Shown piece after piece: positions 1 through 8,519 of a stretch of DNA of 38,640 nucleotides. Below the pieces are notes generated by a model. It was given only the letters and a program-made list of their open reading frames with translations. It was not told the origin of the DNA and made no database searches. The DNA is from Bacteroidaceae bacterium (GTDB taxonomy: Bacteria > Bacteroidota > Bacteroidia > Bacteroidales > Bacteroidaceae): contig JAKSIQ010000013.1 of NCBI GenBank assembly GCA_024398755.1, forward strand, positions 1 through 38,640, in the 5' to 3' direction. Within the stretch, counting starts at the first letter, position 1; each line of letters opens with the position of its first letter. Made by a program: the position numbers and the translations under genes.

Positions 1-42
1 AAAACAGGCGTATTCACTTACCGCGGGCTGGAAAATGGCTAG
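1..42 (+). CDS. C-terminal tail of an upstream gene (partial)
   Basis: Frame 1 is open from the window edge and ends at the TAG at 40-42, giving a tail that contains Tyr-Arg-Gly-Leu-Glu. The same frame continues past the stop from 43 to a TGA at 100-102 and encodes a similar His-Arg-Gly-Leu-Lys stretch 17 codons later. This suggests the end of a repeat-containing protein, perhaps shortened by a nonsense codon. Only 13 codons are visible, so no family can be assigned. The rest of the gap, 103-207, holds no clear promoter and no other gene that I can support. Confidence 0.3.
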   Translation, partial: KTGVFTYRGLENG

Positions 43-207
43 TCCGTGAGCAAAAAAGCCCAAATCACTCACCGCGGTCTGAAGGTACAATTATTTGATT
101 GAATATGACATAGTCTGATGAATTTTTCAAACTGTTTTTCTGCATATTGATGGAACTGAAAAGAAAAAGAGCTAACTTGGCAGACCGTCAACTGTCAAGC
201 CAGCATT

Positions 208-2904
208 ATGATGCTATCAGAAATATGGCAGGGAATATCCCAGGCCTTCATAAACAATCTGTTGGTTGAGAACCGCTATCAGTTAATTCTGGGTGGACTA
301 AGAACCACACTTGTGATAACCATATTCGCCACTGTTGCAGGAACCCTGCTGGGCGGACTGATATGCCTGTTGAGAATGAGCCGCAACAGGTTTGCTAGCG
401 GTTTTGCAAAGGTTTACATTGACATTATGCGCGGCACACCGGTACTGGTTCTGCTCATGATAATGTTCTATGTGGTAATGGCGGAGTCTGAAGCAAGCGG
501 GCAACTCGTTGCCATTGTAACCTTTGCGCTCAATTCGGCAGCATACGTCAGTGAGATACTGCGCACAAATATTGAAAGTATTGACAAGGGACAGACGGAA
601 GCAGGACTCTCTTTAGGCTTTTCCAGGACACAGACGTTTCTCAGGTTCGTTCTTCCGCCAGCCGTACGTAATGCCGTACCGGTCTATCTGGGCGAAATAA
701 TAACGCTCTTGAAATCGACCTCAATAGTGGGTTACGTTGCTGTGATGGATATGACAAAGGCATCGGACCTGATACGTTCACGCACCTTTGACGCCTTCTT
801 TCCGCTTATTCTGATAGCATTGCTGTATTTTCTCATAGCATGGCTCATAGGGCTGGTTCTGAAGAGGCTTTTCAGTTTGAAGAAAAGACGGAAATATGCG
901 GCAGCGCTCATTCCAGCCATTGCATTCATAATGGTTTCGTGCAATCCCGCCGGGCATGCTGACTTCAAGCGGATAATGACCGAGGCCGATTTGGACGGCA
1001 TGAAGCTGGGAGTACTTCAGGGCACATCGCAGGAAATGGCGCTGCTTGACCGATTCGGCCCGCAAAGACTGCTTTCGTTCAATACCGAAAGCGATGCCAT
1101 AGAGGCCGTAAGAACCGGCAAAGCTGGTGCGTTCTATATGAACCGGCTGGCGACAATCGGTCTTATGATGACCAGCACAGAGTTCGACACAATACCCACA
1201 GCTTTTCCCGTAACCGATGTAGGAGCATGTTTCAATCCGGACAGCACGGAACTGGCAGATCAGTTCAGATGCTTTATGGATACGTTCAGAGTGTCTGCGG
1301 AATCGGAAGACATGTATTACCGCTGGCATAATCTGCTTGGAGAGGAAGCTCACCATGACATTGAAATGCCGACGCACGGCAGGCCCATCAAAGTCGGAGT
1401 GCTGGGCAGCACCCCGCAATTCAGCATGTTCATAAACGGAGAACTTGACGGTTATGAGATTGAACTGGTCAGGCGCTTTGCACGTGCTGCAGGCCGCCCT
1501 GTGGAGTTCAACATAATGAATTTCGGAGCATTGATACCCAGTCTGAATTCCGGAAAATCAGATATGATTCTTGCATGCATACTGATTACTCCCGAACGTC
1601 AGAAAGCGGTAATTCAGATACCATATCTTAAAAGCACCACACTGGCGCTGGTTAGAAAAGCACCTTTACATACGGCCACAGAAAGCGGTAGCCGCAAATG
1701 GCTTCTTGCCGCCTTATCCATAATTCTGCTGTGTGCGGCAATCCACATTGTCCTGCACCGGACAAAGAAACGCAGGCACAGCAGCCAGGACTCCGTTCAG
1801 AATATCAGCAGCGATATTGTGATTAAAGTGGAGCATTTGAAAAAGAGTTACCGCAACGACCTGCAGGTGCTGAAAGATATCAACGTTGAAATACGCCGTG
1901 GCGAGGTGATTTCAATAATCGGCCCGTCCGGCACGGGCAAAAGCACATTTCTGCGCTGTCTTAACCTGCTGGAACAGCCTGACGGCGGAACCGTATTGGT
2001 TGACGGTCAGAATATTCTTGCCGCCGATGCCGATGTGCCTGCGCTCAGGCGGAAAATCGGCATGGTGTTCCAGTCATTCAACCTGTTCAATGATTTTTCC
2101 GTTATTGACAACATAACATACGCTCCACAAAAGCTGCTGGGCCATAGCAAAGAACAGGCAGGCGCCGAAGCTATGGAACTGTTGCGGCTTGTAGGACTTG
2201 CCGATAAAGCCAACGCTTTTCCGGATGAACTGTCAGGCGGCCAGAAACAGCGTGTCGCCATAGCACGCGCTCTGGCCATGGAACCGGAAATAGTGTTGTT
2301 TGACGAACCCACATCGGCCCTGGACCCGACTATGGTGAGCGAGGTACTGGGTGTGATGCGCGCACTTGCAAAAAAAGGCGTTACCATGATGATAGTGACT
2401 CACGAAATGAGATTCGCGCGCGAAGTGAGCAGCCGTGTGTTCTACATGGATCAGGGCGTGATATACGAAGAAGGTACTCCGGAACAGATATTTGACAATC
2501 CGCAACGTGAAAGGACCCGTATCTTCATAAACGGCATACATGAGTGCAGGTATGAAATAAAATCGGACGAGTTCGATTACTATGGAATGAATGCCGGTAT
2601 GATAAGTTTTGCAGAAAAGTTCAACATGTCTTATGCCACAATCAACAATATTGAACACGTAATAGAAGAAGGACTTGTCATTATGGGGCATAGCAGGGGC
2701 ACATCAATAACACTCACTTATTCTGAAAAGAGTTCCGATGTGACGCTGAATATTGTCAGACCGCAAAGCCTGCCAGACAATCATCTTGAACTGGAAGCCA
2801 ATTCCCTTTCTACGACAATGATACGCGGCATGAGCAAGTCAGTGGAACTGAGCAGTACCGAATCGGCCTCCTGCCTGAAAGTCAGTATCAGAAACAATTT
2901 ATAA
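208..2904 (+). CDS. All-in-one amino-acid-type ABC importer: permease, substrate-binding domain, ATPase, GHKL-like tail
   Basis: The 898-residue protein appears to contain every part of a polar amino acid importer. Residues 1-225 are a HisM/GlnP-type permease with the EAA-loop signature near 131-165. Residues about 250-380 match lobe 2 plus the C-terminal helix of a family 3 solute-binding protein, and 392-485 match the N-terminal lobe 1, so the domain is in permuted order. A membrane helix (497-515) leads to a GlnQ-type ATPase with Walker [10 protein letters not shown] (572-580), Q622, LSGGQ (675-679), Walker B ending DEP (699-701) and H732. Residues about 782-898 resemble the GHKL fold of RsbW-like anti-sigma kinases but lack its Asn and Gly boxes. 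The substrate is probably a polar amino acid, by family only. An endoglucanase gene follows 11 bp downstream, probably in the same transcript. The start at 208 or 211 is uncertain because no ribosome binding site is visible. Confidence 0.88.
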   Translation: MMLSEIWQGISQAFINNLLVENRYQLILGGLRTTLVITIFATVAGTLLGGLICLLRMSRNRFASGFAKVYIDIMRGTPVLVLLMIMFYVVMAESEASGQLVAIVTFALNSAAYVSEILRTNIESIDKGQTEAGLSLGFSRTQTFLRFVLPPAVRNAVPVYLGEIITLLKSTSIVGYVAVMDMTKASDLIRSRTFDAFFPLILIALLYFLIAWLIGLVLKRLFSLKKRRKYAAALIPAIAFIMVSCNPAGHADFKRIMTEADLDGMKLGVLQGTSQEMALLDRFGPQRLLSFNTESDAIEAVRTGKAGAFYMNRLATIGLMMTSTEFDTIPTAFPVTDVGACFNPDSTELADQFRCFMDTFRVSAESEDMYYRWHNLLGEEAHHDIEMPTHGRPIKVGVLGSTPQFSMFINGELDGYEIELVRRFARAAGRPVEFNIMNFGALIPSLNSGKSDMILACILITPERQKAVIQIPYLKSTTLALVRKAPLHTATESGSRKWLLAALSIILLCAAIHIVLHRTKKRRHSSQDSVQNISSDIVIKVEHLKKSYRNDLQVLKDINVEIRRGEVISIIGPSGTGKSTFLRCLNLLEQPDGGTVLVDGQNILAADADVPALRRKIGMVFQSFNLFNDFSVIDNITYAPQKLLGHSKEQAGAEAMELLRLVGLADKANAFPDELSGGQKQRVAIARALAMEPEIVLFDEPTSALDPTMVSEVLGVMRALAKKGVTMMIVTHEMRFAREVSSRVFYMDQGVIYEEGTPEQIFDNPQRERTRIFINGIHECRYEIKSDEFDYYGMNAGMISFAEKFNMSYATINNIEHVIEEGLVIMGHSRGTSITLTYSEKSSDVTLNIVRPQSLPDNHLELEANSLSTTMIRGMSKSVELSSTESASCLKVSIRNNL

Positions 2905-2915
2905 CAACCGGAAAT

Positions 2916-5468
2916 ATGACTAAACGACTTTTCTTTCCAACAATCGCAATGGTGCTTTGCTGCTTGAGCACGCAGGCGCAGTCATTCAAGCTCAACGAGA
3001 GCGGTTATTTCAACAACGGCGGAGTTGATGTCATGTCATTCAGCGACTTCTACCCCGAAGGCCATCAGGGCGGCGTTACCATCATAATGAACGGCAAGCG
3101 TCTGTGTGCCAACGGCGACATCCGCTTCGAGCCCACACCCGGACAGTGGCAGCCCGTACCGGCACAATTGAACCGTAAGGTCGAGGCCGACAAAATAGTC
3201 ACAAACCTGATGTTTCCCGATACTACAAGGCACAATACCGGATTCAATCCCATGTTCTATCCCGATGTCAGGCTCAAATACAAGGTTACCCTTGAACCGC
3301 AGGGCGCCGGTCTTCTGGTTACGGTCGATTTGGAAAGCCCCATTCCCGACGCTCTTGTAGGACGCGCAGGCTTCAACCTGGAACTGTTTCCCGGCGAACT
3401 GTTCGGTAAGCCATGGATAATGGACAATCATACAGGTGTGTTCCCGCAGCAGCCCAATTCGCCTGTCATTGAACAGAAAAGCTATCTTGACATATCGGTA
3501 GGCGATTTCAAACCCAAGAGAAGCCAAGCCGCCAATCTGGAGCATCTGAATGCCACAGGATACAGTCCGTACAGGGCCGACGAAGTCATTGCTGAGCCGT
3601 ACGCCACAGGACGCAGCTTCGTCATGAATCCGAACGACAAGCTGAGCAAGATAACCATAAAGACGCTGACATCAGATTTGCAGCTGTACGATGGAAGAAT
3701 GAATCACAACAACGGCTGGTTCGTGCTGCATTCCGATATTCCGGCAGGAGCCACCAATGGTGCCGTGAAATGGTACATAGAACCCGAGGTTGTGGCCGGT
3801 TGGCAATACAAGCCGGTGGTACAGACATCACAGGTCGGTTATCTGCCCAATCAGCCCAAGACTGCCATCATAGAGATGGACAGGAAATCCGAAATGCTTT
3901 CCGAAGCCACTCTGATAAGGTACGATGCCGATGGCGAGAAGGTTGTGAAACGTATGCCTGTTGAAGAATGGCAGGGCAGTTTCCTGCGCTACAACTATGC
4001 CAAAGCCGATTTTTCGGATGTGAAGACCCCCGGCCTGTATACGGTCAAATACGGAGAGAGCACTTCCACGCTGTTCCGCATAGACAACGATGTATATGAC
4101 CGAGGCGTATGGCAACCCGTAATCGAGTATTTCCTGCCGGTGCAGATGTGTCACATGCGCGTATCAGAAAAGTACCGTGTATGGCATGATCTCTGCCACA
4201 TGGACGATGCAAGAATGGCTATGGAAGGCAGCCATATTGACGGTTATGCCCAGATGCACGACAACCTGACAAGCTATGACGAGTTGGATATGGTTCACGG
4301 ACTGAATGTGGGCGGATGGCACGATGCGGGCGACTTTGACCTGAGAGTGGAATCACAGTCTGACGAATGCTACGTGCTGACCATGGCTTACGAAATGTTC
4401 CATCCCAATATAGACGTCACAGCCATAGACCAGAACAGCCATACGGTCGAAATACATCAGCCCGACGGCAAGAACGACATTCTACAGCAGATAGAGCACG
4501 GAGCACTGACAGTTGTCAACGGATATCTGGCATTGGGACGATTGTACCGCGGCATAATCTGCAATACCATCAGACAGTACGTGCTGCTTGGTGACGCATC
4601 GGCCATGACCGACGGCATTCCCGGCAACGATGACGACCGATGGGTGTTCACCGAGAACAATCCGAGCCGTGAAATGAGTACGGCAGCCGCACTTGCAGCT
4701 TCATCGCGTGCGCTGAAGGGCTACAACGACACCCTGTCGGCACATTGCCTGGGTATAGCGCGCCAGATTTTTGAATCGCAGACAAGCGCGAACACATCGG
4801 GCATGGCACGCTTCGGCTTCGGTAACATGGGCAAGGTACAGACAGCCGCAGAGCTCTACATTGCAACAGGCGAACAGCAGTATCTTGACTATATTCTGAC
4901 CAACTGGAACACCTGCGTCAGGTCAATATCAAACTGCGGATGGTATCTGGCCAGAATAGAGAAGATTATGGAAACGCAGGACCAGTACAGCGAGCAGGTG
5001 ACGGCATTCAAGGAGGCTCTGAAGAAATACAGCGAGTCACTTGACAAGCAGAGCCTGCAGACACCGTACGGAGTGCCCTACCGTCCAAGCATCTGGGGCG
5101 CCGGCTGGGACATAGAATCGTTCGGTTACCGCCACTATTTCCTTGTTAAGGAATACCCGGAAATATTCTCAGACAATCAGGTGTTCAATGCTCTGAACTT
5201 CATACTCGGCTGCCATCCCGGCATCAACCAGAGGTCATTTGCCGGCGGTTCAGGTACGCAGTCTACAATAGTCGGCTACGGACTTAACCGTGCTGACTGG
5301 TCATACATTCCTGGAGGAGTAGTGTCAGGCACGGCACTCATCCAGCCCGATTTCCCTGAACTTCTGGAATTTCCATACCTGTGGCAGCAGGTGGAATACT
5401 GCCTGGGAGGCGATTCCACCCACTACATGTTCCTGGTATTGGCAGCAATGTCACTGCTCGGTATCTGA
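2916..5468 (+). CDS. GH9 endoglucanase/cellulase, secreted
   Basis: This 850-residue protein is a family 9 glycoside hydrolase that should cleave beta-1,4-glucan with inversion. A signal peptide covers about residues 1-21, ending near Thr-Gln-Ala-Gln. Residues about 22-295 form a beta-rich module that I do not recognise but that is also present in the second GH9 protein at 35724. An Ig-like CelD_N domain begins near 300 (SQVGYLPNQ). The (alpha/alpha)6 catalytic domain follows, with the DAGD motif at 470-473 carrying the nucleophilic-water base, and the expected acid Glu827 near the C-terminus after NRADW and IPGG motifs. There is no lipobox, so the protein is periplasmic or exported. It starts 11 bp after the ABC importer gene. 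The stop codon lies in one arm of a hairpin shared with the convergent polyamine operon. Confidence 0.9.
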   Translation: MTKRLFFPTIAMVLCCLSTQAQSFKLNESGYFNNGGVDVMSFSDFYPEGHQGGVTIIMNGKRLCANGDIRFEPTPGQWQPVPAQLNRKVEADKIVTNLMFPDTTRHNTGFNPMFYPDVRLKYKVTLEPQGAGLLVTVDLESPIPDALVGRAGFNLELFPGELFGKPWIMDNHTGVFPQQPNSPVIEQKSYLDISVGDFKPKRSQAANLEHLNATGYSPYRADEVIAEPYATGRSFVMNPNDKLSKITIKTLTSDLQLYDGRMNHNNGWFVLHSDIPAGATNGAVKWYIEPEVVAGWQYKPVVQTSQVGYLPNQPKTAIIEMDRKSEMLSEATLIRYDADGEKVVKRMPVEEWQGSFLRYNYAKADFSDVKTPGLYTVKYGESTSTLFRIDNDVYDRGVWQPVIEYFLPVQMCHMRVSEKYRVWHDLCHMDDARMAMEGSHIDGYAQMHDNLTSYDELDMVHGLNVGGWHDAGDFDLRVESQSDECYVLTMAYEMFHPNIDVTAIDQNSHTVEIHQPDGKNDILQQIEHGALTVVNGYLALGRLYRGIICNTIRQYVLLGDASAMTDGIPGNDDDRWVFTENNPSREMSTAAALAASSRALKGYNDTLSAHCLGIARQIFESQTSANTSGMARFGFGNMGKVQTAAELYIATGEQQYLDYILTNWNTCVRSISNCGWYLARIEKIMETQDQYSEQVTAFKEALKKYSESLDKQSLQTPYGVPYRPSIWGAGWDIESFGYRHYFLVKEYPEIFSDNQVFNALNFILGCHPGINQRSFAGGSGTQSTIVGYGLNRADWSYIPGGVVSGTALIQPDFPELLEFPYLWQQVEYCLGGDSTHYMFLVLAAMSLLGI

Positions 5469-5498
5469 GCACCCGGATAATGGGAATGGAAGTGCTCA
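5466..5498. terminator. Hairpin between convergent genes, stop codons in both arms
   Basis: TGAGCAC (5466-5472) pairs perfectly with GTGCTCA (5492-5498) around a 19-base loop. The left arm contains the TGA of the GH9 gene and the right arm the TGA of the dehydrogenase gene on the other strand. There is no T-tract on either side, so intrinsic termination is uncertain. It could instead act as an mRNA 3'-end stabiliser for both transcripts. Confidence 0.45.
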
Positions 5499-6755
5499 GT
5501 CAACCAGAACCGGATTCTCATCGACCATCCATGGCAAGCCCCATTTGTTGAGGGCTTCCATGTATGGATCCGGATCGAACTCTTCGACCGTGAACACACC
5601 GGGCTTCTTCCAGAGGCCTTCCATGACCATCATTGTACCTATCATGGCCGGAACACCTGTAGTGTAGCTGATAGCCTGCGATTCGACCTCGCGGTAACTT
5701 TCCTGATGGTCGCACACATTGTATATCTTCAGACTGCGCTTTCTGCCGTCCTTGATGCCTGTGAATATGCAGCCGATATTGGTTTTTCCAACGGTGCGCG
5801 GTCCCAGACTGGCCGGATCGGGCAGCAGGGCCTTGAGCAGCTGGATAGGCACAATTTCCTGACCGTTGAGCATGACAGGATCGGTACGCAGCATGCCTAC
5901 GTTCTCAAGACACTTCATGTGGGTAAGATAGCTCTGACCGAATGTCATGAAGAAACGTATTCTCTTTACGCCGGGAATGTTCTTTGCCAGCGACTCAATC
6001 TCTTCGTGATGCAGCAGGTACATGTCCTTCATACCCACCTGTTCGAAATTGTATTCACGCTTTATGCTCATGGCCGGAATTTCAATCCACTTGCCGTTTT
6101 CCCAGTACGATCCCGGGGCTGAAACCTCGCGCAGATTGATTTCCGGGTTGAAGTTGGTGGCAAACGGATAACCATGGTCACCGCCGTTACAGTCAAGAAT
6201 ATCTATTGTCTCTATCTGGTCAAAATAGTGCTTCTGGGCATACGCCGTAAAGACGCTGGTAACACCCGGATCAAAACCGGTGCCGAGCAGTGCGGTCAGG
6301 CCGGCCTTTCTGAAGCGGTCCTGATAGGCCCACTGCCATGAATAGTCAAAGTATGCCGAGAAGCCCAGTTCCTTGCAGCGCTTCTCATAAATGGCGCGCC
6401 AGGCCGGATCTTCGGTATCTTCAGCCTCAAAATTGGCGGTGTCAATGTAATGTACGCCAGTAGCAAGACACGCATCCATGATGGTGAGGTCCTGATAAGG
6501 GAGAGCCAGATTGAGAACCACATCGGGTCTGACCTTGTTTATCAGAGCCACAAGCGATTCCACGCTGTCAGCGTTTACCGTTGCAGTTGTAATGACGGCC
6601 CTGGTCTTGCCGGCCAGTTTTTCCTTCAAGGCAATGCACTTGCTTTCCGTACGGCTGGCAATGCATATTTCCGTAAACACTGAGTCGTTCTGAGCACACT
6701 TGCGTATTGCAACTCCGGCCACACCACCGCAGCCAATCACTAAAACTTTACCCAT
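5496..6755 (-). CDS. Carboxynorspermidine/carboxyspermidine synthase (saccharopine dehydrogenase family)
   Basis: The enzyme reductively condenses L-aspartate semialdehyde with a diamine, using NADPH, to give a carboxylated triamine that a partner decarboxylase turns into (nor)spermidine. The 419-residue length fits the family. A Rossmann nucleotide-binding motif VIGCGGVAG is at residues 6-14, and the family signature LGTGFDPGVTS is at 157-167. This is the last gene of the five-gene polyamine operon, 37 bp after the agmatinase gene. Its natural acceptor may be putrescine (carboxyspermidine route) or agmatine (carboxyaminopropylagmatine route). The sequence alone does not decide, but the gene neighbours allow both. 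Confidence in the family is high and in the exact substrate moderate. Confidence 0.92.
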   Translation of the reverse strand: MGKVLVIGCGGVAGVAIRKCAQNDSVFTEICIASRTESKCIALKEKLAGKTRAVITTATVNADSVESLVALINKVRPDVVLNLALPYQDLTIMDACLATGVHYIDTANFEAEDTEDPAWRAIYEKRCKELGFSAYFDYSWQWAYQDRFRKAGLTALLGTGFDPGVTSVFTAYAQKHYFDQIETIDILDCNGGDHGYPFATNFNPEINLREVSAPGSYWENGKWIEIPAMSIKREYNFEQVGMKDMYLLHHEEIESLAKNIPGVKRIRFFMTFGQSYLTHMKCLENVGMLRTDPVMLNGQEIVPIQLLKALLPDPASLGPRTVGKTNIGCIFTGIKDGRKRSLKIYNVCDHQESYREVESQAISYTTGVPAMIGTMMVMEGLWKKPGVFTVEEFDPDPYMEALNKWGLPWMVDENPVLVD

Positions 6756-6763
6756 TTGTATTC

Positions 6764-6785
6764 TATTATTCTGTTATTATTCTGT
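6764..6785. repeat. Perfect tandem duplication of an 11-mer
   Basis: TATTATTCTGT occurs twice back to back (6764-6774, 6775-6785) in the 37-bp gap between the agmatinase-like and dehydrogenase genes. It is AT-rich and sits just upstream of the dehydrogenase start on the - strand. It may be replication slippage or may set spacing for translation. No known site matches. Confidence 0.7.
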
Positions 6786-6792
6786 CAATTCA

Positions 6793-7647
6793 TTATCCGA
6801 TAGCCAGAAGCAGTTCTCTGACAACCTTGCAGGCAACGGCCGTTGAAGCACCGCTCTGATCAAGCGACGGCGCCAGTTCGTTCACATCGCATCCTACAAT
6901 ACGGCAGCCACCGCAAACGGTCATTATTGCCTCCAGCAGGTCGGAGAACTGCACCCCGCCCGCTTCGGGCGTACCTGTACCCGGAAATACCGACGGATCA
7001 AGCACGTCAAGGTCTATGGTAAAATAGACAGGCTTGCCTGCCAGCTTGCTGACGGTTTCAGCAAGGCCGTCAAAATTGTACTTGTGCAGTTCGGTATGAC
7101 CGGCAGCAGCCCAGCGGAATTCTTCACGTTCACCGGAACGTATTCCGAACTGATGTATGCGGCCGTCACCTGTCAGGTCATGACAGCGGCGGATTACGCA
7201 TGCATGCGACAGTTCAACGCCAAGGTACTCCTGACGCAGGTCAGTGTGCGCGTCAAAATGTATTATGTGCACGTCGGGATAGCGTTTGAACACTTCGCGG
7301 AAAGCGCCAAGCGTTACAAGATGTTCCCCTCCTGTCATGAACGGTATCTTGCCATCGTCAAGAATGGTTGCAGTACGGGCGGCAATGGCATCAAGAGCCA
7401 GCACGCTGCTACCCAGACTCAACTCTATGTCGCCGCTGTCAAACACGCTTATGTCGGCCATGTCTTTGTCCTGGTACGGGCTGTAGGTCTCAAGCCCGAA
7501 CGATTCCGACCTTATGGCCCTGCTGCCGAATCTGGTGCCGGGACGATACGATGTGGTGGAATCGAACGGTGCTCCGAAAAGCACTATACCGGCATCGGCA
7601 TAGGTGGCATCGGCCCCCAGAAATGTCTCTACGTTACTGTCAAGCAT
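6793..7647 (-). CDS. speB: Agmatinase-family ureohydrolase (agmatinase or aminopropylagmatine ureohydrolase)
   Basis: This 284-residue manganese enzyme of the arginase/agmatinase family hydrolyses a guanidino group to release urea. Metal ligands are visible: H109 in GGEH, D132/H134/D136 in HFDAHTD, and D212/D214 in DLDVLDP. The TPEAGG stretch at 226-231 is typical of compact SpeB proteins. It overlaps nothing but starts only 2 bp after the SpeE-like gene, so the two are cotranscribed and probably translationally coupled. The substrate could be agmatine, giving putrescine, or N1-aminopropylagmatine, giving spermidine. Related enzymes doing the second reaction are known from thermophiles, and its position beside an aminopropyltransferase homologue keeps this option open. 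Confidence 0.9.
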   Translation of the reverse strand: MLDSNVETFLGADATYADAGIVLFGAPFDSTTSYRPGTRFGSRAIRSESFGLETYSPYQDKDMADISVFDSGDIELSLGSSVLALDAIAARTATILDDGKIPFMTGGEHLVTLGAFREVFKRYPDVHIIHFDAHTDLRQEYLGVELSHACVIRRCHDLTGDGRIHQFGIRSGEREEFRWAAAGHTELHKYNFDGLAETVSKLAGKPVYFTIDLDVLDPSVFPGTGTPEAGGVQFSDLLEAIMTVCGGCRIVGCDVNELAPSLDQSGASTAVACKVVRELLLAIG

Positions 7648-7649
7648 TG

Positions 7650-8513
7650 TCAGTCCTTTATGTGTTCAACGTCTTCAAGCATCTGTTCCACATACTTTGG
7701 AAGCTGGAAACAGCCCTTGTGCAGATTGGTGGTATAGTATCTGGTGTCTATATTCAACTTGTTCCAGTCTTCTTCACGCAGATCTATTACCGGCTTGTAT
7801 TTTTTTGAAGCAAAGCCAAGAAGCCAGTAGCCCGACGGGTACGATGGTATATGCGCCTGATATACACGGCTTATTGGGAAACTGTTCACAATACGCTTGT
7901 GGGCCTTCTGTGTCTCTATGCGGTCTTCCTCGTAGAACGGGCTCTGGTGCTGGTTCACCATTATGCCATCGTCTTTCAGCGCCTTGAAGCAGCTGCCGTA
8001 GAATTCGCGCGACAACAGGCTCTCACCAGGGCCGTAGTAACCTGCGGAATCTACAATGATTATATCGTAAAGGTTCTCTATGTGGCGTATGTGGCGAAGG
8101 GCGTTCTCATGATAGATTTTCACCTTCTTGTCTTTGAGACAGCCTGCTATCTCGGGGAAGAAGTGCATGCAGGCATCGACCACACCTTCGTTCATCTCGA
8201 CCAGATCTATACGCTGTATGCTCTGATACTTCAGCAGTTCACGCACAACGCCACCGTCGCCGGCACCGAATACAAGAATGTTCTTCGGATTGGGATGAAC
8301 GGCCATAGGAACGTGGGTCAGCATTTCATGATAGATGAATTCATCGCGTTCGGTCATAATTATGTAGCCGTCAACAACCAGCACGCGGCCGAAATCGACC
8401 GACTCGAAAATATCAACGCGCACATAGTCACGCTCTTCAGAGTAGAGGTGCTTGTTTACTCTGATTGACAACTTGACATTCTCGGAATGCATTTCAGAAA
8501 ACCAGTATTCCAT
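7650..8513 (-). CDS. speE: Spermidine-synthase-like aminopropyltransferase with altered active site
   Basis: The 287-residue protein has the two-domain spermidine synthase plan. The N-terminal beta domain includes the TERDEFIYHEML segment (54-65). The Rossmann-like methyltransferase-type fold carries GAGDGG (83-88), Glu106 that would bind the ribose, and the YPSGYW segment. Compared with the family consensus recalled from memory, the catalytic motif DS(T/S)DPxGP reads DSAGYYGP (155-162), so the second Asp is Gly158. The Gln normally found before the TxxDEF motif is replaced by Ile. It may therefore not be an ordinary putrescine aminopropyltransferase. It sits 6 bp after the arginine decarboxylase gene and 2 bp before the ureohydrolase gene. 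No S-adenosylmethionine decarboxylase gene is present in this window to supply the usual donor. Confidence 0.8.
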   Translation of the reverse strand: MEYWFSEMHSENVKLSIRVNKHLYSEERDYVRVDIFESVDFGRVLVVDGYIIMTERDEFIYHEMLTHVPMAVHPNPKNILVFGAGDGGVVRELLKYQSIQRIDLVEMNEGVVDACMHFFPEIAGCLKDKKVKIYHENALRHIRHIENLYDIIIVDSAGYYGPGESLLSREFYGSCFKALKDDGIMVNQHQSPFYEEDRIETQKAHKRIVNSFPISRVYQAHIPSYPSGYWLLGFASKKYKPVIDLREEDWNKLNIDTRYYTTNLHKGCFQLPKYVEQMLEDVEHIKD

Positions 8514-8519
8514 TTGGCG

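Noticed and set aside
90-130. A possible promoter before the ABC importer gene (TTTG and TAGTCTG)
   Set aside because: The spacing is only about 13 bases and the -7 box is a poor match, so I do not call it.
7084-8468. Long + strand open frames of 217 and 205 codons opposite the agmatinase and SpeE-like genes
   Set aside because: Both lie opposite confidently assigned genes with intact motifs and have no recognisable domains.
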